64,000 nucleotides of DNA from Halopelagius longus (GCF_900100875.1 NZ_FNKQ01000001.1:930001-994000); one strand, 5' to 3'; counted from the stretch's first letter, positions 26,234 through 36,279 are shown. Notes: generated by a model from the letters alone, not told the origin. A program made the numbers and translations.

Positions 26234-27394
26234 TCAGGCCGCGCAGTTGTTCGGCCCGGTTTCGAGTTCCGTCGCCGACTCCTCGTCCTCGGGCGTCTCG
26301 CGGCCAGTGTTGACGGCGATGACCGTCTCGTAGTTCGCGGGTTTCTCCGGTGTGTCGTCGGTGAGACGCGCTACGAACTCCTCTTCGTCGAGGTCCAAGA
26401 GGTCCAGTTCGTCGCGCAACTCCCCGAGGGTCGCCGAGACGAGTTCGCCCGGCGAGGCGACTGCGTACTCGCCGTCGGCGGCGACGGTGACGTGGCCGGG
26501 GAGGACGCGCGTCTCCTCGGGGAGTTCGAGAACCGTCTCGTGGAGCGTCTCGTAGAGGAGTTCCGCGCCCGTCGCCGAATCTTCGTCGCCGAACTGCAGT
26601 TCCGTCCGGCCGACGGACTCGACGAACAGGGTGTCCCCCGAGAGGAGGTACTCGCCGTCCACGAGGTAGTTCACCATCTCCGTCGTGTGGCCGGGGGCGG
26701 CGAGCACCTCCATCTCGACGTCGCCGACGGAGAACGTCTCCCCGTCGGAGAGGGGCCGGTAGTCGTACTCGACATCGCGTTCGGCGGCGCGTTCGCCGAG
26801 GTGATAGGAGACGCCCAGTCTCTCGGCCAGTTCCGGGCCGCCGGAGATGTGGTCGGCGTGGACGTGCGTGTCGAAGACGCGCGAAACTGCCATCCCCTCG
26901 TCCGCGGCGACGAGTTCGAACTCGTGGTGCTGTCGCGCCGCGTCCACGACGAACGCCTCGCCCGCCGACCGCGACCCGACGACGTAGCCGAGACACCCCT
27001 TCGCCCGCCGTTGCACCTGCGCGAGAAACAGGTCGTCGTTCTCGGTGGGCACCTCGACCACCTCGTACAGCTTGCTCCACTCCTGCATGCCGCCCTTGAC
27101 GACGCTGACGTCCTCGTACCCTCGCTTTCCGAGTTCGAGTCCGAACGACGTGGAGGAGATTCCCTTCCCGCATATCGCGACGACCGGCCCCTCGCCGAAC
27201 CGTTCGTCCACCCGGTCCCAGTCCCACTCGTCGCCGAGTCCGTCTTCCGGACTGTAGGGAACGTTCACCGCGCCGCCGACGTGCCACGCCTCGAAACTGT
27301 CGGGTTGGCGCGTGTCGACGACGGCGGCCGACTCCCCCGAATCGATCGAGTCGGCCAGTTCCGCGACTGTCGTCTGGTGGAGGAGAGCGCACAT
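26234..27394 (-). CDS. Rhodanese and MBL-fold sulfur-metabolism protein (ETHE1/persulfide dioxygenase-like)
   Basis: This 386-aa fusion has an N-terminal rhodanese-like domain (AAVVDTRQPDSFEAWHVGGAVNVPY) with its active-loop Cys in AICGKGISS. It continues into an MBL domain with THVHADHISGG (HxHxDH), AAPGHTTEMV, LSGDTLFVE and RVLPGHVTV. This is the layout of ETHE1-like persulfide dioxygenase / thiosulfate-transferase fusions. The start MCALLHQTTVAEL at 27394 is chosen over a longer reading. The product may handle persulfides; the substrate is inferred. Confidence 0.87.
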   Translation of the reverse strand: MCALLHQTTVAELADSIDSGESAAVVDTRQPDSFEAWHVGGAVNVPYSPEDGLGDEWDWDRVDERFGEGPVVAICGKGISSTSFGLELGKRGYEDVSVVKGGMQEWSKLYEVVEVPTENDDLFLAQVQRRAKGCLGYVVGSRSAGEAFVVDAARQHHEFELVAADEGMAVSRVFDTHVHADHISGGPELAERLGVSYHLGERAAERDVEYDYRPLSDGETFSVGDVEMEVLAAPGHTTEMVNYLVDGEYLLSGDTLFVESVGRTELQFGDEDSATGAELLYETLHETVLELPEETRVLPGHVTVAADGEYAVASPGELVSATLGELRDELDLLDLDEEEFVARLTDDTPEKPANYETVIAVNTGRETPEDEESATELETGPNNCAA

Positions 27395-27503
27395 ACCCCG
27401 AGGTAGGCGAACGACGCGCATAATCGTTCTTGCCGCCCGCGACCGTCCGGTAGCGCGGCCGCTCACGGGGGTGAGAAAGGAAGAAACGAAACTGCCGGCG
27501 GGG

Positions 27504-28322
27504 TTAGACCTCGGCCTCGAAGTCTTCGAGGGCGTAGGTCGGTTCGGAACCGCGGCGGTCGAGCGTCTCGTTGGCGAGTAGCCAGTAGACGACCGACAGC
27601 GCTCGTCGACCCTTGTTGTTCGTCGGAACGACGAGGTCGACGTTGCTCGTCTGGTTGTTCGAGTCGCACATGGCGATGACGGGGATGCCGACCGTGATGG
27701 CCTCCTTGACCGCCTGCGCGTCGCCGATGGGGTCGGTGACGACGACCACGTCGGGTTCGATGTAGCCGGCGTAGTCGGGGTTCGTCAGCGTCCCCGGGAT
27801 GAAGCGACCCGTGCGGGCGCGTGCGCCGACGGCGTCGGCGAACTTCTTGGCCGGGAACCGGCCGTACTGGCGCGAACTGGTGACCAGAATCTGCTCGGGG
27901 TCGTACCCCGACAGGAAGTTCGCGGCCGTCCGGATGCGCGAGTCGGTCTGACTCACGTCGAGGACGTACAGACCGTCGTCACGGACGCGGTGGATGAACC
28001 GCTCCATGTCCTTGGTCTTCTGTTGGGTACCGATGTGGACACCGGCACCGAGGTAGTCCTCGACCGGGATGAGGAGGTCCGCCTCCTCGTCCGGCATGAC
28101 GTCCTCGTCGAAGACCGGTTCGGCCTCCTCTTCTTCGGCCTCGGCGGCCTCGTCCTCGGCCGCGCCCTCGTCGGCGGCGGCCTCGTCCTCGGCGGCCTCG
28201 GCGACTTCTTCCGTCGTCTCGGCTTCGGTCTCGGTCGTTTCGGACTCCTCGGCGGCCGTTTCTTCGGCCTCCGGGGCGTCTTCGTCGACGACTTCGACCG
28301 CGTCGTTATCGTTGTCTGTCAT
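27504..28322 (-). CDS. rps2: 30S ribosomal protein S2
   Basis: This 272-aa protein is S2 (uS2). The core contains [35 protein letters not shown] and the C-terminal [23 protein letters not shown]. The first 80 residues are an almost purely Glu/Asp/Ala/Thr extension, a feature of haloarchaeal S2. The start codon overlaps the enolase stop by 4 bases. It ends the large minus-strand information operon. Confidence 0.96.
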   Translation of the reverse strand: MTDNDNDAVEVVDEDAPEAEETAAEESETTETEAETTEEVAEAAEDEAAADEGAAEDEAAEAEEEEAEPVFDEDVMPDEEADLLIPVEDYLGAGVHIGTQQKTKDMERFIHRVRDDGLYVLDVSQTDSRIRTAANFLSGYDPEQILVTSSRQYGRFPAKKFADAVGARARTGRFIPGTLTNPDYAGYIEPDVVVVTDPIGDAQAVKEAITVGIPVIAMCDSNNQTSNVDLVVPTNNKGRRALSVVYWLLANETLDRRGSEPTYALEDFEAEV

Positions 28323-29524
28323 ACTGCGTCGTCCGCGATGCGGATGAGTTCGTTGAGTTTGGCGGTTCGCTCGCCCTGCACCGTACCGGTCTTGATGAAC
28401 GCGGCGTCGGTTGCGACGGCGAGGTGTGCGATGGTCGTGTCCTCGGTCTCGCCGGAGCGGTGCGAGATGATCGTCTCGTAGCCGTTCCGGTTCGCGAGTT
28501 CGATCGCGTCGAACGCGTCCGAGAGCGTCCCGATCTGGTTCGGCTTGATGAGGATGGAGTTTGCGGCGTCGGCGTCGATGCCGTCCTGCAACCGTTCGAC
28601 GTTCGTGACGAACAGGTCGTCGCCGCAGATGAGGGTGCGGTCACCGACGCGGTCGGTGAGTTCCGCGAACCCTTCGTAGTCGTTCTCGTCGAGGGGGTCC
28701 TCGACGTAGACGAGTTCGTACTCGTCGACCAAGTCGGCGACGTACTCGATCTGCTCGTCGGTCGATTTGACCTCGTCGCCGTAGACGTAGCCGTCCTCCT
28801 CCTCGTCGTACAGTTCCGCCGCGGCCATGTCGAGGCCGAAGCGAATCTCGAACCCGAGTTCGTCTTCGGTGTCGGAGACCGCTTGGTCCATCACCTCGAA
28901 CGCTTCCGCGTCCGAGATGGGCGGGGCCCACGCGCCTTCGTCGCCCTTCGCCGCGGGCGTGCCGCGTTCGTCCAGAATCTCCGAGGCGCGGGCGTGGACG
29001 GCCGCGTTGGCGAAGACGGCTTCGGAGACGCTCGGCGCGCCGACCGGCGCGGCGAGGAACTCCTGGATGTGGGTCGCCTCCTTCGCGTGTTCGCCGCCGC
29101 CGACGACGTTCCCGAGCGGAATCGGGAAGTTCTCGCCGCGGAACGTGCCGCCGAGGTGCTGGTACAGGGGCGCACCGAGCACGTCTGCGCCGGCCTTCGC
29201 GGCGGCCATCGAGATGGCGACGGCGCTGTTCGCGCCGATTTCCGAGAAGTCGTCCGTGCCGTCGGCGGCGCGGAGTGCGGCGTCTACCTCTCGTTGGTTG
29301 CCCGCGTGGACCTCGCCGACGAGGCGCGGAATCGCGTGGCGCCGCGCCGATGCGATGGCCTCCGAGGGCGGCAGTTCTATCGCTTCGTACTCGCCCGTAC
29401 TCGCGCCGCTCGGCGCTGCCGCGCGGCCGAAGCCGCCGGATTCGGTGAGCACGTCGGCCTCGACCGTCGGATTGCCGCGGGAGTCGAGGACGCGTCGGAG
29501 CGAAACGTTGGAGATTAGTGTCAT
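28319..29524 (-). CDS. eno: Enolase
   Basis: This 401-aa glycolytic/gluconeogenic enzyme interconverts 2-phosphoglycerate and phosphoenolpyruvate. Marks are [28 protein letters not shown], the magnesium-binding [30 protein letters not shown] with the catalytic Lys, and [18 protein letters not shown]. It lies between rpoK and rps2 in the operon, overlapping rps2 by 4 bases. Eno within a ribosomal/RNA polymerase cluster is conserved in many euryarchaea. Confidence 0.97.
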   Translation of the reverse strand: MTLISNVSLRRVLDSRGNPTVEADVLTESGGFGRAAAPSGASTGEYEAIELPPSEAIASARRHAIPRLVGEVHAGNQREVDAALRAADGTDDFSEIGANSAVAISMAAAKAGADVLGAPLYQHLGGTFRGENFPIPLGNVVGGGEHAKEATHIQEFLAAPVGAPSVSEAVFANAAVHARASEILDERGTPAAKGDEGAWAPPISDAEAFEVMDQAVSDTEDELGFEIRFGLDMAAAELYDEEEDGYVYGDEVKSTDEQIEYVADLVDEYELVYVEDPLDENDYEGFAELTDRVGDRTLICGDDLFVTNVERLQDGIDADAANSILIKPNQIGTLSDAFDAIELANRNGYETIISHRSGETEDTTIAHLAVATDAAFIKTGTVQGERTAKLNELIRIADDAV

Positions 29525-29525
29525 T

Positions 29526-29702
29526 TCACTTACCCTCTCGTTGTACCGTGAACGGAAGGACGCCGGCGTCGTACTCCTCGGCCGCGATGAGGATGGGTTC
29601 GCTCTGGTCCGTCTCGATGAGGACCGGCGCCCCGTACGACACCTGCAGCGCTCTCGCGCCGAGGATGCGTGCCTTCTCGTACCGATTGTAGCGCTGTTGC
29701 AT
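29526..29702 (-). CDS. rpoK: DNA-directed RNA polymerase subunit K (Rpb6 homologue)
   Basis: This 58-aa protein is [20 protein letters not shown] followed by [12 protein letters not shown] and ending FTVQREGK. It is the archaeal Rpb6/omega equivalent that stabilises the largest subunit. The start overlaps the rpoN stop by one base (TAATG). A longer open frame upstream reads through rpoN in the wrong phase. One base separates its stop from the enolase ATG. Confidence 0.96.
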   Translation of the reverse strand: MQQRYNRYEKARILGARALQVSYGAPVLIETDQSEPILIAAEEYDAGVLPFTVQREGK

Positions 29703-29896
29703 TATTGGTACGGTGCGACGACGTCGACGAGGTCCTTGTGCGAGACGAGCATCCGGCGGCAGCAGTGCCGCTCGACGCCCAGTTCGTCGAGGACCTCGGC
29801 CGGGTTTTCGTCGCCCTCGCGGGCGCGAGCTTTGAACTCCTCCCAGTGTTCGCCCACGACGTTTCCACAGGTGAAACACCGGACAGGTATCATCAT
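29702..29896 (-). CDS. rpoN: DNA-directed RNA polymerase subunit N (Rpb10 homologue)
   Basis: This 64-aa protein is [20 protein letters not shown] with the zinc ligands C-x2-C near the start and a CC pair ([17 protein letters not shown]), the invariant Rpb10 zinc site. It helps assemble subunits D and L onto the polymerase core. Both ATG codons at the start are possible; the MM start is usual for haloarchaea. It sits between rps9 and rpoK. Confidence 0.96.
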   Translation of the reverse strand: MMIPVRCFTCGNVVGEHWEEFKARAREGDENPAEVLDELGVERHCCRRMLVSHKDLVDVVAPYQ

Positions 29897-29908
29897 GGGT
29901 AGATCACC

Positions 29909-30307
29909 TCAACGGTAGGATTTCTGGTAGCGAGCGCGAGCGCCGGGTCCGCCCCACTTCTTGGGCTCGGACTGCCGGACGTCGTTGACGAGGAGCGACC
30001 GGTCGAACTCCATGTAGGCGTCGCGGAGCTCCGCGTCGTTGAGATACTGCACCAGCCCGCGGGCGATGGCCGTGCGAGCGGCGTCAGCCTGTCCGGCGAA
30101 ACCGCCGCCGGAGATGCTGACGTCGATGTCGACCTGCGAGCGGAGGTCCTCGCCGGCGATGCGGAACGGTTCCAGCATCTTCAGGCGGGCCATCTCCGGC
30201 TCGACGAGCTCGACGGGTTGGGAGTTGATTCGGACGCGCCCTTCGCCCTCGCGCACGGTGGCGCGGGCGATGGCGGTCTTCTTCTTACCGGACGTGTTCG
30301 TTACCAT
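29909..30307 (-). CDS. rps9: 30S ribosomal protein S9
   Basis: This 132-aa protein is S9 (uS9). Its N-terminus [24 protein letters not shown], the [21 protein letters not shown] core and the basic end [17 protein letters not shown] (which reaches the P-site tRNA) are diagnostic. It overlaps the rpl13 stop by 7 bases and precedes rpoN by 12 bases. Confidence 0.96.
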   Translation of the reverse strand: MVTNTSGKKKTAIARATVREGEGRVRINSQPVELVEPEMARLKMLEPFRIAGEDLRSQVDIDVSISGGGFAGQADAARTAIARGLVQYLNDAELRDAYMEFDRSLLVNDVRQSEPKKWGGPGARARYQKSYR

Positions 30308-30738
30308 GTGACGTTAGCACCCAGCTTCTCGGAAATCTCTCCGAGCGAGAGGAACTTGATGTTCGAGAGGCGGTCCAGCGAGGTGTCCTCGAGGACGTCG
30401 CCGTCCTCGTCGAACGGGTTGTCGACGTAGACGCGCACGTTCTCGAACGCCTCGCGTCCGCGAGTCGTCTTGTACGGGAGCATCCCGCGGATGGCGCGCT
30501 TGAAGATGCGGTCCGGACGCTTCGGGTAGTACGGCCCTCGGTCCGACCCGACTTCGACGCGCTTGCGGTAGACGCCCATCACGTCGTCTTCCGACCCCGT
30601 GATGACGGCGTCCTCCGCGTTGACGACGGCCACTTTCTCGCCCGCGAGCGCACGTTGTGCGACTTCGCTGGCGACGCGACCGACGATGCAGTTGCGGGCG
30701 TCGACGACGACGTCCGCGTCGAATTCGGCAAGATTCAT
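30301..30738 (-). CDS. rpl13: 50S ribosomal protein L13
   Basis: This 145-aa protein is L13 (uL13): [21 protein letters not shown], the [23 protein letters not shown] block, and the C-terminal [20 protein letters not shown] are typical. Its start overlaps the rpl18e stop by 4 bases, so the operon is translationally coupled here. Confidence 0.96.
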   Translation of the reverse strand: MNLAEFDADVVVDARNCIVGRVASEVAQRALAGEKVAVVNAEDAVITGSEDDVMGVYRKRVEVGSDRGPYYPKRPDRIFKRAIRGMLPYKTTRGREAFENVRVYVDNPFDEDGDVLEDTSLDRLSNIKFLSLGEISEKLGANVTW

Positions 30739-31085
30739 CGAATCACCCGCACGTTGGACCCTTCCGGGTTGTTCTCCGCGATCTGTTCCAGCGCCACGGC
30801 GTCTCCGACCTGTTCGATCTTCTTGCGCGCGGACGAAGAGAAGTCCACCGCAGCGACGGTGACGTTCTTCTCCAGCACACCGCTACCCAGCACTTTGCCG
30901 GGAACGACGACGGTCTCGTCTTCCTTGGCGTACCGTTCGATGCGCCCAAGGTTGACCTCCGCGTGGGTGCGCCGGGGCTTTTCCAGACGGTCCGCGACGT
31001 CCTGCCACACGTTGGCGCCGGACTCACGAGAGACCGCCTTCAGCTCGGCGATGAGACTGTTGAGTCTCGGGTTGGTCTTACTCAT
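30735..31085 (-). CDS. rpl18e: 50S ribosomal protein L18e
   Basis: This 116-aa protein is L18e, an archaeal/eukaryotic-only large-subunit protein. It begins [20 protein letters not shown] and contains [21 protein letters not shown] and the final EGSNVRVIR. It is the first protein gene after tRNA-Leu and continues into rpl13. Confidence 0.96.
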   Translation of the reverse strand: MSKTNPRLNSLIAELKAVSRESGANVWQDVADRLEKPRRTHAEVNLGRIERYAKEDETVVVPGKVLGSGVLEKNVTVAAVDFSSSARKKIEQVGDAVALEQIAENNPEGSNVRVIR

Positions 31086-31111
31086 TGTCTACCTCCTGAG
31101 AGAAAATGGAG

Positions 31112-31196
31112 TGCAGGGAGCAGGATTTGAACCTGCGGACTCCTACGAGACAGCGCCCTGAACGCTGCGCCGTTGGCCAGACTTGGCTATCCCTGC
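31112..31196 (-). tRNA. tRNA-Leu (anticodon CAG)
   Basis: This 85-base tRNA has the acceptor GCAGGGA/TCCCTGC with discriminator A and the D-arm GCCAAGTCTGGCCAACGGC. The anticodon stem is CAGCG/CGCTG around loop TTCAGGG (anticodon CAG), with a long class II variable arm and T-arm GCAGG-TTCAAAT-CCTGC. It lies between rpoD and rpl18e on the operon strand. It is presumably cut out of the polycistronic RNA or has its own promoter. Confidence 0.95.
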
Positions 31197-31341
31197 TCGC
31201 ACTCCGAGTTACTGCGTGCCCCTTCAAACCTGTTTCGGTCTGGCCACGGTGTCCGCAGGCTACGTCCGCGTTGGACGGCGCTCTCGCTCCGCGAATCGAA
31301 GCGAACGAGCGGTGGGTTGGTGAAGGGACAGTCATCGATAC

Positions 31342-32124
31342 TTAAATTGCGACCTTCTCTTCGAGTTCGGCCGCGCGCGCGCCGAGACTCTCGGCGGCGC
31401 GGCGGACGAGTTCCTCGACCGTGAACGACCCGTCCGTCTCCACGTGGAAGACGAACGCGCCGTCTACGTCGTGTACCTCGACGTCCTTGCCGGGGTACCG
31501 CTTCGTGAGGTCGTTGTCGAACTCCGACGTGGCGACGAGGTCACCGTTTTCGGCGGTGTCGTCTGCGGCGTGTTCCGCCGCCTGCTCCTCGATGACGCCA
31601 CGGAGGATGTTCGGTTCCTGTTCTTCGAACTCGCCGGCGTCGCCGACGACCTCCACGCGTTGGAGGTGTCGGTAGCCGACGGCGACTCCGCCCTGGTGTT
31701 TGGCGTGTTCCTTGCCGCGCCCGAGGACTGCGTCGGCCTCGAGCTCGAGGCGTTGGCCCTCCTTCAGTTCGATGATGGGGACGTTGTCGTCCGCGGGTAC
31801 CACCATCGGGTCCGAGGACTGGATGTCCCCGGAGTACGCCGTGGCGGGCCCCTCGACGTCGAGGGACAGCGTCACGGTGTCGCCCTCCTCGAAGTCGTCG
31901 AGGGGGGTCGTGAGCGGAACAAGGCCGAGTCGAAGCCCGATCATCTCGTCGAACATCACCGACGAGTTCTCGACGAACCGGACGGTGTCGACGCTGAACG
32001 TCGGCACGTCCGCGATCATCGCTCGGCGGATGCCGTTTGCGACCGCCGGGGTGAGACCCCGAACGAGGAAGCGGGCCGCTCGCTCGTCGCGTTCGATGAA
32101 CTCGACCTCGAAGTCGTTTGCCAT
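31342..32124 (-). CDS. rpoD: DNA-directed RNA polymerase subunit D (Rpb3 homologue)
   Basis: This 260-aa protein is archaeal RpoD, the Rpb3/alpha-like assembly platform subunit. [40 protein letters not shown] and [16 protein letters not shown] are the alpha-family motifs. Haloarchaeal RpoD usually lacks the Fe-S cysteines found in Sulfolobus, and no Cys cluster is present here. It follows rps11 by 8 bases. The C-terminal part is acidic. Confidence 0.96.
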   Translation of the reverse strand: MANDFEVEFIERDERAARFLVRGLTPAVANGIRRAMIADVPTFSVDTVRFVENSSVMFDEMIGLRLGLVPLTTPLDDFEEGDTVTLSLDVEGPATAYSGDIQSSDPMVVPADDNVPIIELKEGQRLELEADAVLGRGKEHAKHQGGVAVGYRHLQRVEVVGDAGEFEEQEPNILRGVIEEQAAEHAADDTAENGDLVATSEFDNDLTKRYPGKDVEVHDVDGAFVFHVETDGSFTVEELVRRAAESLGARAAELEEKVAI

Positions 32125-32132
32125 GGATTATC

Positions 32133-32528
32133 TTAGAGTCGGCTGTTTTTCGGCGCTCGAGTCCCGTCGTGCGGGATGGGCGTCACGTCCTCGATGCGGC
32201 CGATTTCGAGTCCGGCGCGGGCCAGCGCGCGAATCGTCGCCTGCGCGCCGGGGCCGGGGCTCTTGTTACCGTTTCCGCCGGGGCCGCGCACGCGAACGTG
32301 GAGGCCCTCGATGCCGGCGGCTTTGACTTCCTCGGCCACCGTCTCGGCCATCTGCATCGCGGCGTACGGGGACGCCTCGTCTCGGTTCTGCTTCACCACG
32401 GTACCGCCGGACGACTTCGCGATGGTTTCGGCGCCCGTCTGGTCGGTGATGGTGATGAGCGTGTTGTTGAACGATGCGTGGACGTGGGCGATGCCCCACT
32501 TGTCTTGGGTGTTCTCAGAATCGCTCAT
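32133..32528 (-). CDS. rps11: 30S ribosomal protein S11
   Basis: This 131-aa protein is S11 (uS11): [20 protein letters not shown], the [20 protein letters not shown] block and the end [14 protein letters not shown] are invariant family features. It forms part of the 30S platform. It follows rps4 by 3 bases. Confidence 0.97.
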   Translation of the reverse strand: MSDSENTQDKWGIAHVHASFNNTLITITDQTGAETIAKSSGGTVVKQNRDEASPYAAMQMAETVAEEVKAAGIEGLHVRVRGPGGNGNKSPGPGAQATIRALARAGLEIGRIEDVTPIPHDGTRAPKNSRL

Positions 32529-32531
32529 GTG

Positions 32532-33059
32532 TTACTCCTGTCCCTCCGCGCGTGCGGGGTGAAGGTCGTCCGAGAGCGGACTCGTCTCGTCGAACGCCAC
32601 TCGGTCCTCCTCGACGGCCTCGATCTTCTTCGAGGGCGCGGTGACCCGGGCGTCGCCGACGACCACGTGACCGTGGGTGATGAACTGTCGCGCCTGCTGG
32701 GGCGTCTGTGCGAGGCCCTTGCGGTACGCGACGGTCTGGAGGCGACGTTCGAGGATGTCGGTCACGTCCAGTCGGAGGACGCGGTTGATGTTGTCGTCCT
32801 CCGAGAGGATGCCGAGGCGGCGGAGGCGGTTGAGGAAGTCCTCACCCTCCTCCTCGGCGGCGTCTAAGTCACCCTGGGCGTCGCCGATGAGGCGTCGCGC
32901 CTCGCGGCGGTAGTCGCGCAGTTCGGACTGCGCGCGCCAGAGTTCCTCTTTGTTCTTGAGACCGTAGCGGCCGAGAAGGTCCGACTCCTGGGCGATACGC
33001 TCGCCCTGCCACGGATGGTTCGGCGTCTCGTAGAACTTGGTGTTGTTACCAGTCGCCAT
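32532..33059 (-). CDS. rps4: 30S ribosomal protein S4
   Basis: This 175-aa protein is S4 (uS4), which nucleates the 30S body. It contains an N-terminal basic patch (KFYETPNHPWQGERIAQE), the S4 RNA-binding domain (RRLQTVAYRKGLAQTPQQAR, then HGHVVVGDARVTAPS) and an acidic C-terminus. Its start codon overlaps the rps13 stop by one base. Confidence 0.97.
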   Translation of the reverse strand: MATGNNTKFYETPNHPWQGERIAQESDLLGRYGLKNKEELWRAQSELRDYRREARRLIGDAQGDLDAAEEEGEDFLNRLRRLGILSEDDNINRVLRLDVTDILERRLQTVAYRKGLAQTPQQARQFITHGHVVVGDARVTAPSKKIEAVEEDRVAFDETSPLSDDLHPARAEGQE

Positions 33060-33580
33060 TATTCCTCGTCACCCGCTGCTTCCTCTGCCTGTTCTTCTTT
33101 GATAGCCTCGACGTTCACGCCGATGGTCCCCTCGGAGCGTCCGGTGGACTTCGTCCGCTGTCCGCGGACCTTCTGTCCGCGCTTGTGACGGACGCCCTTG
33201 TAGGAGCTTATCATCTTCATGCGGTTGATGTCGTGGCGGCGTGCCTGTTCGAGGTCCGACCCGGTTTCGTGGCTGGTCTCTCCGCTGTAGAAGTCGTCGC
33301 GGCGGTTGACCATCCACTCGGGGGCGTGGTTATCGAAGTTCTCGACGGCATCGACTACCGAGTCGATATCCTCTTCGTCGAGAAGACCGAAGGTCGCCGT
33401 TCGGTCCACACCCGCGGCGTCGACAATGATACGCGCCGTGCGCTTGCCGATACCCTTCATGTCTGTCAGACTCCGCTCTACCGATTTCGTTCCGTCAAGG
33501 TCGGTCTGACCTATTCGGACGAAGTATCGGAGGTCTTCCTCCTCGTCGGGAGCGTCGTCCTGTGGTTCTTCTGCACTCAT
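33059..33580 (-). CDS. rps13: 30S ribosomal protein S13
   Basis: This 173-aa protein is S13 (uS13). Its N-terminal acidic tail is followed by LRYFVRIGQTDLDGTKSVER, the HhH-like MKGIGKRTARIIVDAAG and the basic C-terminus YKGVRHKRGQKVRGQRTKST. The start ATG is at 33580 (MSAEEPQDD). A longer reading would run into the tRNA-Ser gene just upstream and is rejected. Confidence 0.96.
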   Translation of the reverse strand: MSAEEPQDDAPDEEEDLRYFVRIGQTDLDGTKSVERSLTDMKGIGKRTARIIVDAAGVDRTATFGLLDEEDIDSVVDAVENFDNHAPEWMVNRRDDFYSGETSHETGSDLEQARRHDINRMKMISSYKGVRHKRGQKVRGQRTKSTGRSEGTIGVNVEAIKEEQAEEAAGDEE

Positions 33581-33600
33581 GACTGGAAAGTCGCGATGAG

Positions 33601-33685
33601 CGTTGCGGCGGGGATTCGAACCCCGGAGGCATAACGCCACTGAGTTAGCAACCCAGCGCCTTGGGCCAGGCTTGGCTACCGCAAC
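33601..33685 (-). tRNA. tRNA-Ser (anticodon GCT)
   Basis: This 85-base tRNA has the acceptor GTTGCGG/CCGCAAC with discriminator G. The anticodon stem CTGGG/CTCAG surrounds TTGCTAA (anticodon GCT). It has a class II variable arm and T-arm CGGGG-TTCGAAT-CCCCG. It sits 20 bases upstream of rps13, on the operon strand, and may be the first element of the transcript. Confidence 0.95.
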
Positions 33686-33944
33686 ACGGTCATTCACTTT
33701 CGCCCGTACGGACTCGGGGCGTCCGCCCCTACAGTGTATCTATCGCAGTCGGAACAAAACGTGGTGACTACTTAAGAATCACGATAGCCCGCCGGGGTGA
33801 CAGCGAGCCACGGAGTTCGACGCGACGGCGGTGCCCGCCCGACTTCATCGCCCCCGCCGTGCGCCGCGTTACCTCGCGGCGGGCGTGCGCCGAGTCGGAC
33901 GGACCGCAGAACCGCTTTACCGCCCGTCGGCGTAGGTGAACGTG

Positions 33945-34313
33945 ATGAGCACGGACACCGCCCCCTCGAACGCCGAGACGCCGACGAAACCCGTCCACGT
34001 CGAGAGCGAAGCCGAACTGGACGCCCTCGTTTCGGAGCACGAACTCGTCCTCGTGGACTTCTACACGAAGGGGTGTACGCTCTGTCAGAGCATCGAACCC
34101 GTCCTCGGGAACGTCGCGCGCGCGAAGGAGGAGTTGGTCGTCGCGTTGTGCAACCCCCGCGAGGACCTGTCGCTGGTCGAGCGATTCTCGATTCGGAGCG
34201 TCCCGACGCTGGTTCTGTTCGAAGAGGGCGAGGAAGTCGGACGACTCGCGGAGGGGTTCCAAGGCGCGCAGGCCGTCGTGGACTTCGTCGAGGACGCTCG
34301 CTCGGAGCGGTAG
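33945..34313 (+). CDS. Thioredoxin-family protein
   Basis: This 122-aa thioredoxin-fold protein has the active site TKGCTLCQSI (CxxC, at about residues 45-48) in place of the classic CGPC, and the cis-Pro loop SVPTLVLFEEG. It is small and has no signal peptide, so it is probably a cytoplasmic thiol-disulfide protein. Start ATG at 33945 (MSTDTAPSN); a GTG three codons earlier is possible. Confidence 0.88.
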   Translation: MSTDTAPSNAETPTKPVHVESEAELDALVSEHELVLVDFYTKGCTLCQSIEPVLGNVARAKEELVVALCNPREDLSLVERFSIRSVPTLVLFEEGEEVGRLAEGFQGAQAVVDFVEDARSER

Positions 34314-34448
34314 TCGATACGGTTTCTTCGTTCGAGACAGCGCGAGTCGGAGCGTTCGACGTCTACGTCCGGAAAGTCCGCCGATACGTCGGTCTGCCGC
34401 CCCACTAATGTCATGATTTAACATGCCACAGTTCGTAGAGAGAGCGTG

Positions 34449-34673
34449 ATGAGCTACGAAAACGACCAGTCCTATCTGGACAACCTGACGGACGGTAACA
34501 AGGACGAGACCGAGGTCCCGATAGGCGACGTACAGGGCATCGAGGCACGGAACGACGCGATGTGGCGGTGCGCCGAGTGCGGGGAGATGGGCAAGATTCG
34601 AGACGCCCTCCCGGAACGGTGTCCGGGGTGTGACTCCGCGAAGGAGGAGTTGTTCTACTGGGTGGAGGATTGA
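34449..34673 (+). CDS. Small rubredoxin-like zinc-ribbon protein
   Basis: This 74-aa protein begins MSYENDQSYLDNLTDGNKDE and contains MWRCAECGEMGKIRDALPER followed by CPGCDSAKEELFYW. The two C-x2-C pairs form a rubredoxin/rubrerythrin-like ribbon and suggest a bound Zn or Fe. Such proteins are common in haloarchaea and annotated rubrerythrin-like, but no enzyme activity is known to me. A GTG one codon upstream is an alternative start. Confidence 0.82.
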   Translation: MSYENDQSYLDNLTDGNKDETEVPIGDVQGIEARNDAMWRCAECGEMGKIRDALPERCPGCDSAKEELFYWVED

Positions 34674-34759
34674 GCCCTCTGCGCTCGTACCCGCCGTGAT
34701 TTTTGCGGACGGATTCGGACGACCGGCCTAGCTACCGGTAACGGGGACGGAGAGACGAT

Positions 34760-35719
34760 TCACGCGCCGATGTACTCCTCGTTTACGACCCACCCGTCTT
34801 CCTCGTCTTCGACGAGGTACTCGCCGTAGTACGGGACGCGGTTGGCCACCACCTCGCGGAACGCCTCTCGAATCTCGGGTTTCGTCATCTCGCCCATCGC
34901 CCGCAGGTCGTCGTTTCGGTTCAGACAGCCCTTCAGGTAGCCCTCGTGGGTGACGCGCACGCGGTGGCAGTTCGCGCAGAAGTCGGCGTTACCGACGGGG
35001 TCTACGATTTCGACCATCCCGCTTCCCACGAAGTAGCGGCGTCGGTGGTGCATCTCCCGCCGTTCGACCCTGTCGGCTTTCTCCTCCAACCAGTCGTGGA
35101 CGCGTTGGATGTCGATGTTCCACTCCGGCTTGCCCGTCAGTTCGGGCATGTACTCGATGAGTTGCAGTTGGAGGCCGGAGTTCTCGGCGACGTGGTCGAC
35201 CATCCCCTCGACGTAGCCGGCGGTGTGTTCGAAGACGACCATGTTCAGTTTCACCGGGTCGAGGCCGGCGTCGAGTGCCGTCTCGACGCCTTCGATGACC
35301 TTGTCGTACGCGCCGGATTTGGTTATCTCCGCGAACTCGTCGGGGTCGAGTGCGTCTTGGGAGACGTTCACCCGCGAGAGGCCCGCCTCCTTCAACGACT
35401 CCGCGCGGCCGGGGAGGAACGTCCCGTTCGTCGTCAAAGACGTCTCCATCGAGTCGGGGGTGCGTTCGATGATCTCTTCGAGGTCCTGTCGGAGCATCGG
35501 TTCCCCGCCGGTGAACTTCACCTTCTCGACGCCGAACTCCTCGGCGACTTCGAGAAAGCGAACCACGTCGTCGGTCCCCATCTCGTCGTCGCTCGGTTCC
35601 ATCGGTCCCCGCGTGTCCCCCAGTCCCTCGTTGTGGCAGTAGACGCAGTCGAAGTTACACCGGTCGGTGAGGGAGATGCGGACGCCCGTAACCTCTCGTC
35701 CGAAGTCGTCCACGAGCAT
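34760..35719 (-). CDS. moaA: GTP 3',8-cyclase MoaA (molybdenum cofactor biosynthesis)
   Basis: This 319-aa radical SAM enzyme is MoaA, converting GTP to 3',8-cH2GTP in the first step of molybdopterin synthesis. The SAM cluster motif is [16 protein letters not shown] (C-x3-C-x2-C, near residue 26). The second 4Fe-4S cluster is in [20 protein letters not shown] (C-x2-C then a distant C). [13 protein letters not shown] binds the SAM amino group. The start [18 protein letters not shown] at 35719 fits. It lies downstream of the CMD gene on the same strand. Confidence 0.95.
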   Translation of the reverse strand: MLVDDFGREVTGVRISLTDRCNFDCVYCHNEGLGDTRGPMEPSDDEMGTDDVVRFLEVAEEFGVEKVKFTGGEPMLRQDLEEIIERTPDSMETSLTTNGTFLPGRAESLKEAGLSRVNVSQDALDPDEFAEITKSGAYDKVIEGVETALDAGLDPVKLNMVVFEHTAGYVEGMVDHVAENSGLQLQLIEYMPELTGKPEWNIDIQRVHDWLEEKADRVERREMHHRRRYFVGSGMVEIVDPVGNADFCANCHRVRVTHEGYLKGCLNRNDDLRAMGEMTKPEIREAFREVVANRVPYYGEYLVEDEEDGWVVNEEYIGA

Positions 35720-35844
35720 ATGCGGAGTCTGGCCGGCGTCGTTGATAAATTCGCCGTCGCTCCGGGTGGGTTCGTAACCGGTCGCGGTTACGAACCTCCC
35801 CGAATCGGCGACCGCTCGGCAATCGTGAAAGCTGTACCGCGGAC

Positions 35845-36249
35845 TCACTCAACGCCGCCTTCGTCCCGTTCCTCGAAAACGTCCTTCGCAGCAGCCATCC
35901 CGTTGAGCGCCGCAGGGAACCCCGCGTAGACTGCCATCTGGATGATGACCTCGACGATTTCCTCGCGCGTGCATCCGACGTTCAGCGCCCCGTGGATGTG
36001 GACCTTGAGCTGATTCTGCGCGTTTCCGAGCGTCGTCAGGGATGCCACCGTCGCGATTTCGCGCGAACGGAGGTCGAGACCGGACCGCGAATAGATGTCG
36101 CCGAACGGGAACTCGATCGTATACCGCCCCAAGTCGGGAGCGATCTCGTCGAGGCTCTCGATGACCCGTTCGCCCGCCTCCCCGTCGATTTCCCGGAGTT
36201 TCTGCCACCCGCGCTCGTATCGTTCCGAGTTGTTTGAATCGGATCTCAC
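35845..36249 (-). CDS. Carboxymuconolactone decarboxylase (CMD/AhpD-like) family protein
   Basis: This 134-aa protein has the CMD core: [20 protein letters not shown], then [20 protein letters not shown] with the conserved His and Cys, and [15 protein letters not shown]. Members act as lactone decarboxylases or AhpD-type peroxidases; the single Cys here argues against a CxxC peroxidase. The start is a GTG. A TATA-like gtgtatatgg at 36269-36278 about 25 bases upstream supports a leaderless GTG start. It is divergent from an HxlR-type regulator. Confidence 0.85.
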   Translation of the reverse strand: MRSDSNNSERYERGWQKLREIDGEAGERVIESLDEIAPDLGRYTIEFPFGDIYSRSGLDLRSREIATVASLTTLGNAQNQLKVHIHGALNVGCTREEIVEVIIQMAVYAGFPAALNGMAAAKDVFEERDEGGVE

Positions 36250-36268
36250 GGTTGATCAAAGGGGCGCC

Positions 36269-36279
36269 GTGTATATGGG
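36269..36279 (-). promoter_or_regulatory. Probable TATA box of the CMD gene
   Basis: The element reads CCCATATACAC on the minus strand, centred about 25 bases before the GTG start at 36249. Confidence 0.5.

Noticed and set aside
33059-33697. Longer S13 reading with an N-terminal extension
   Set aside because: The extension overlaps tRNA-Ser and is not S13-like; the ATG at 33580 gives the normal haloarchaeal N-terminus.
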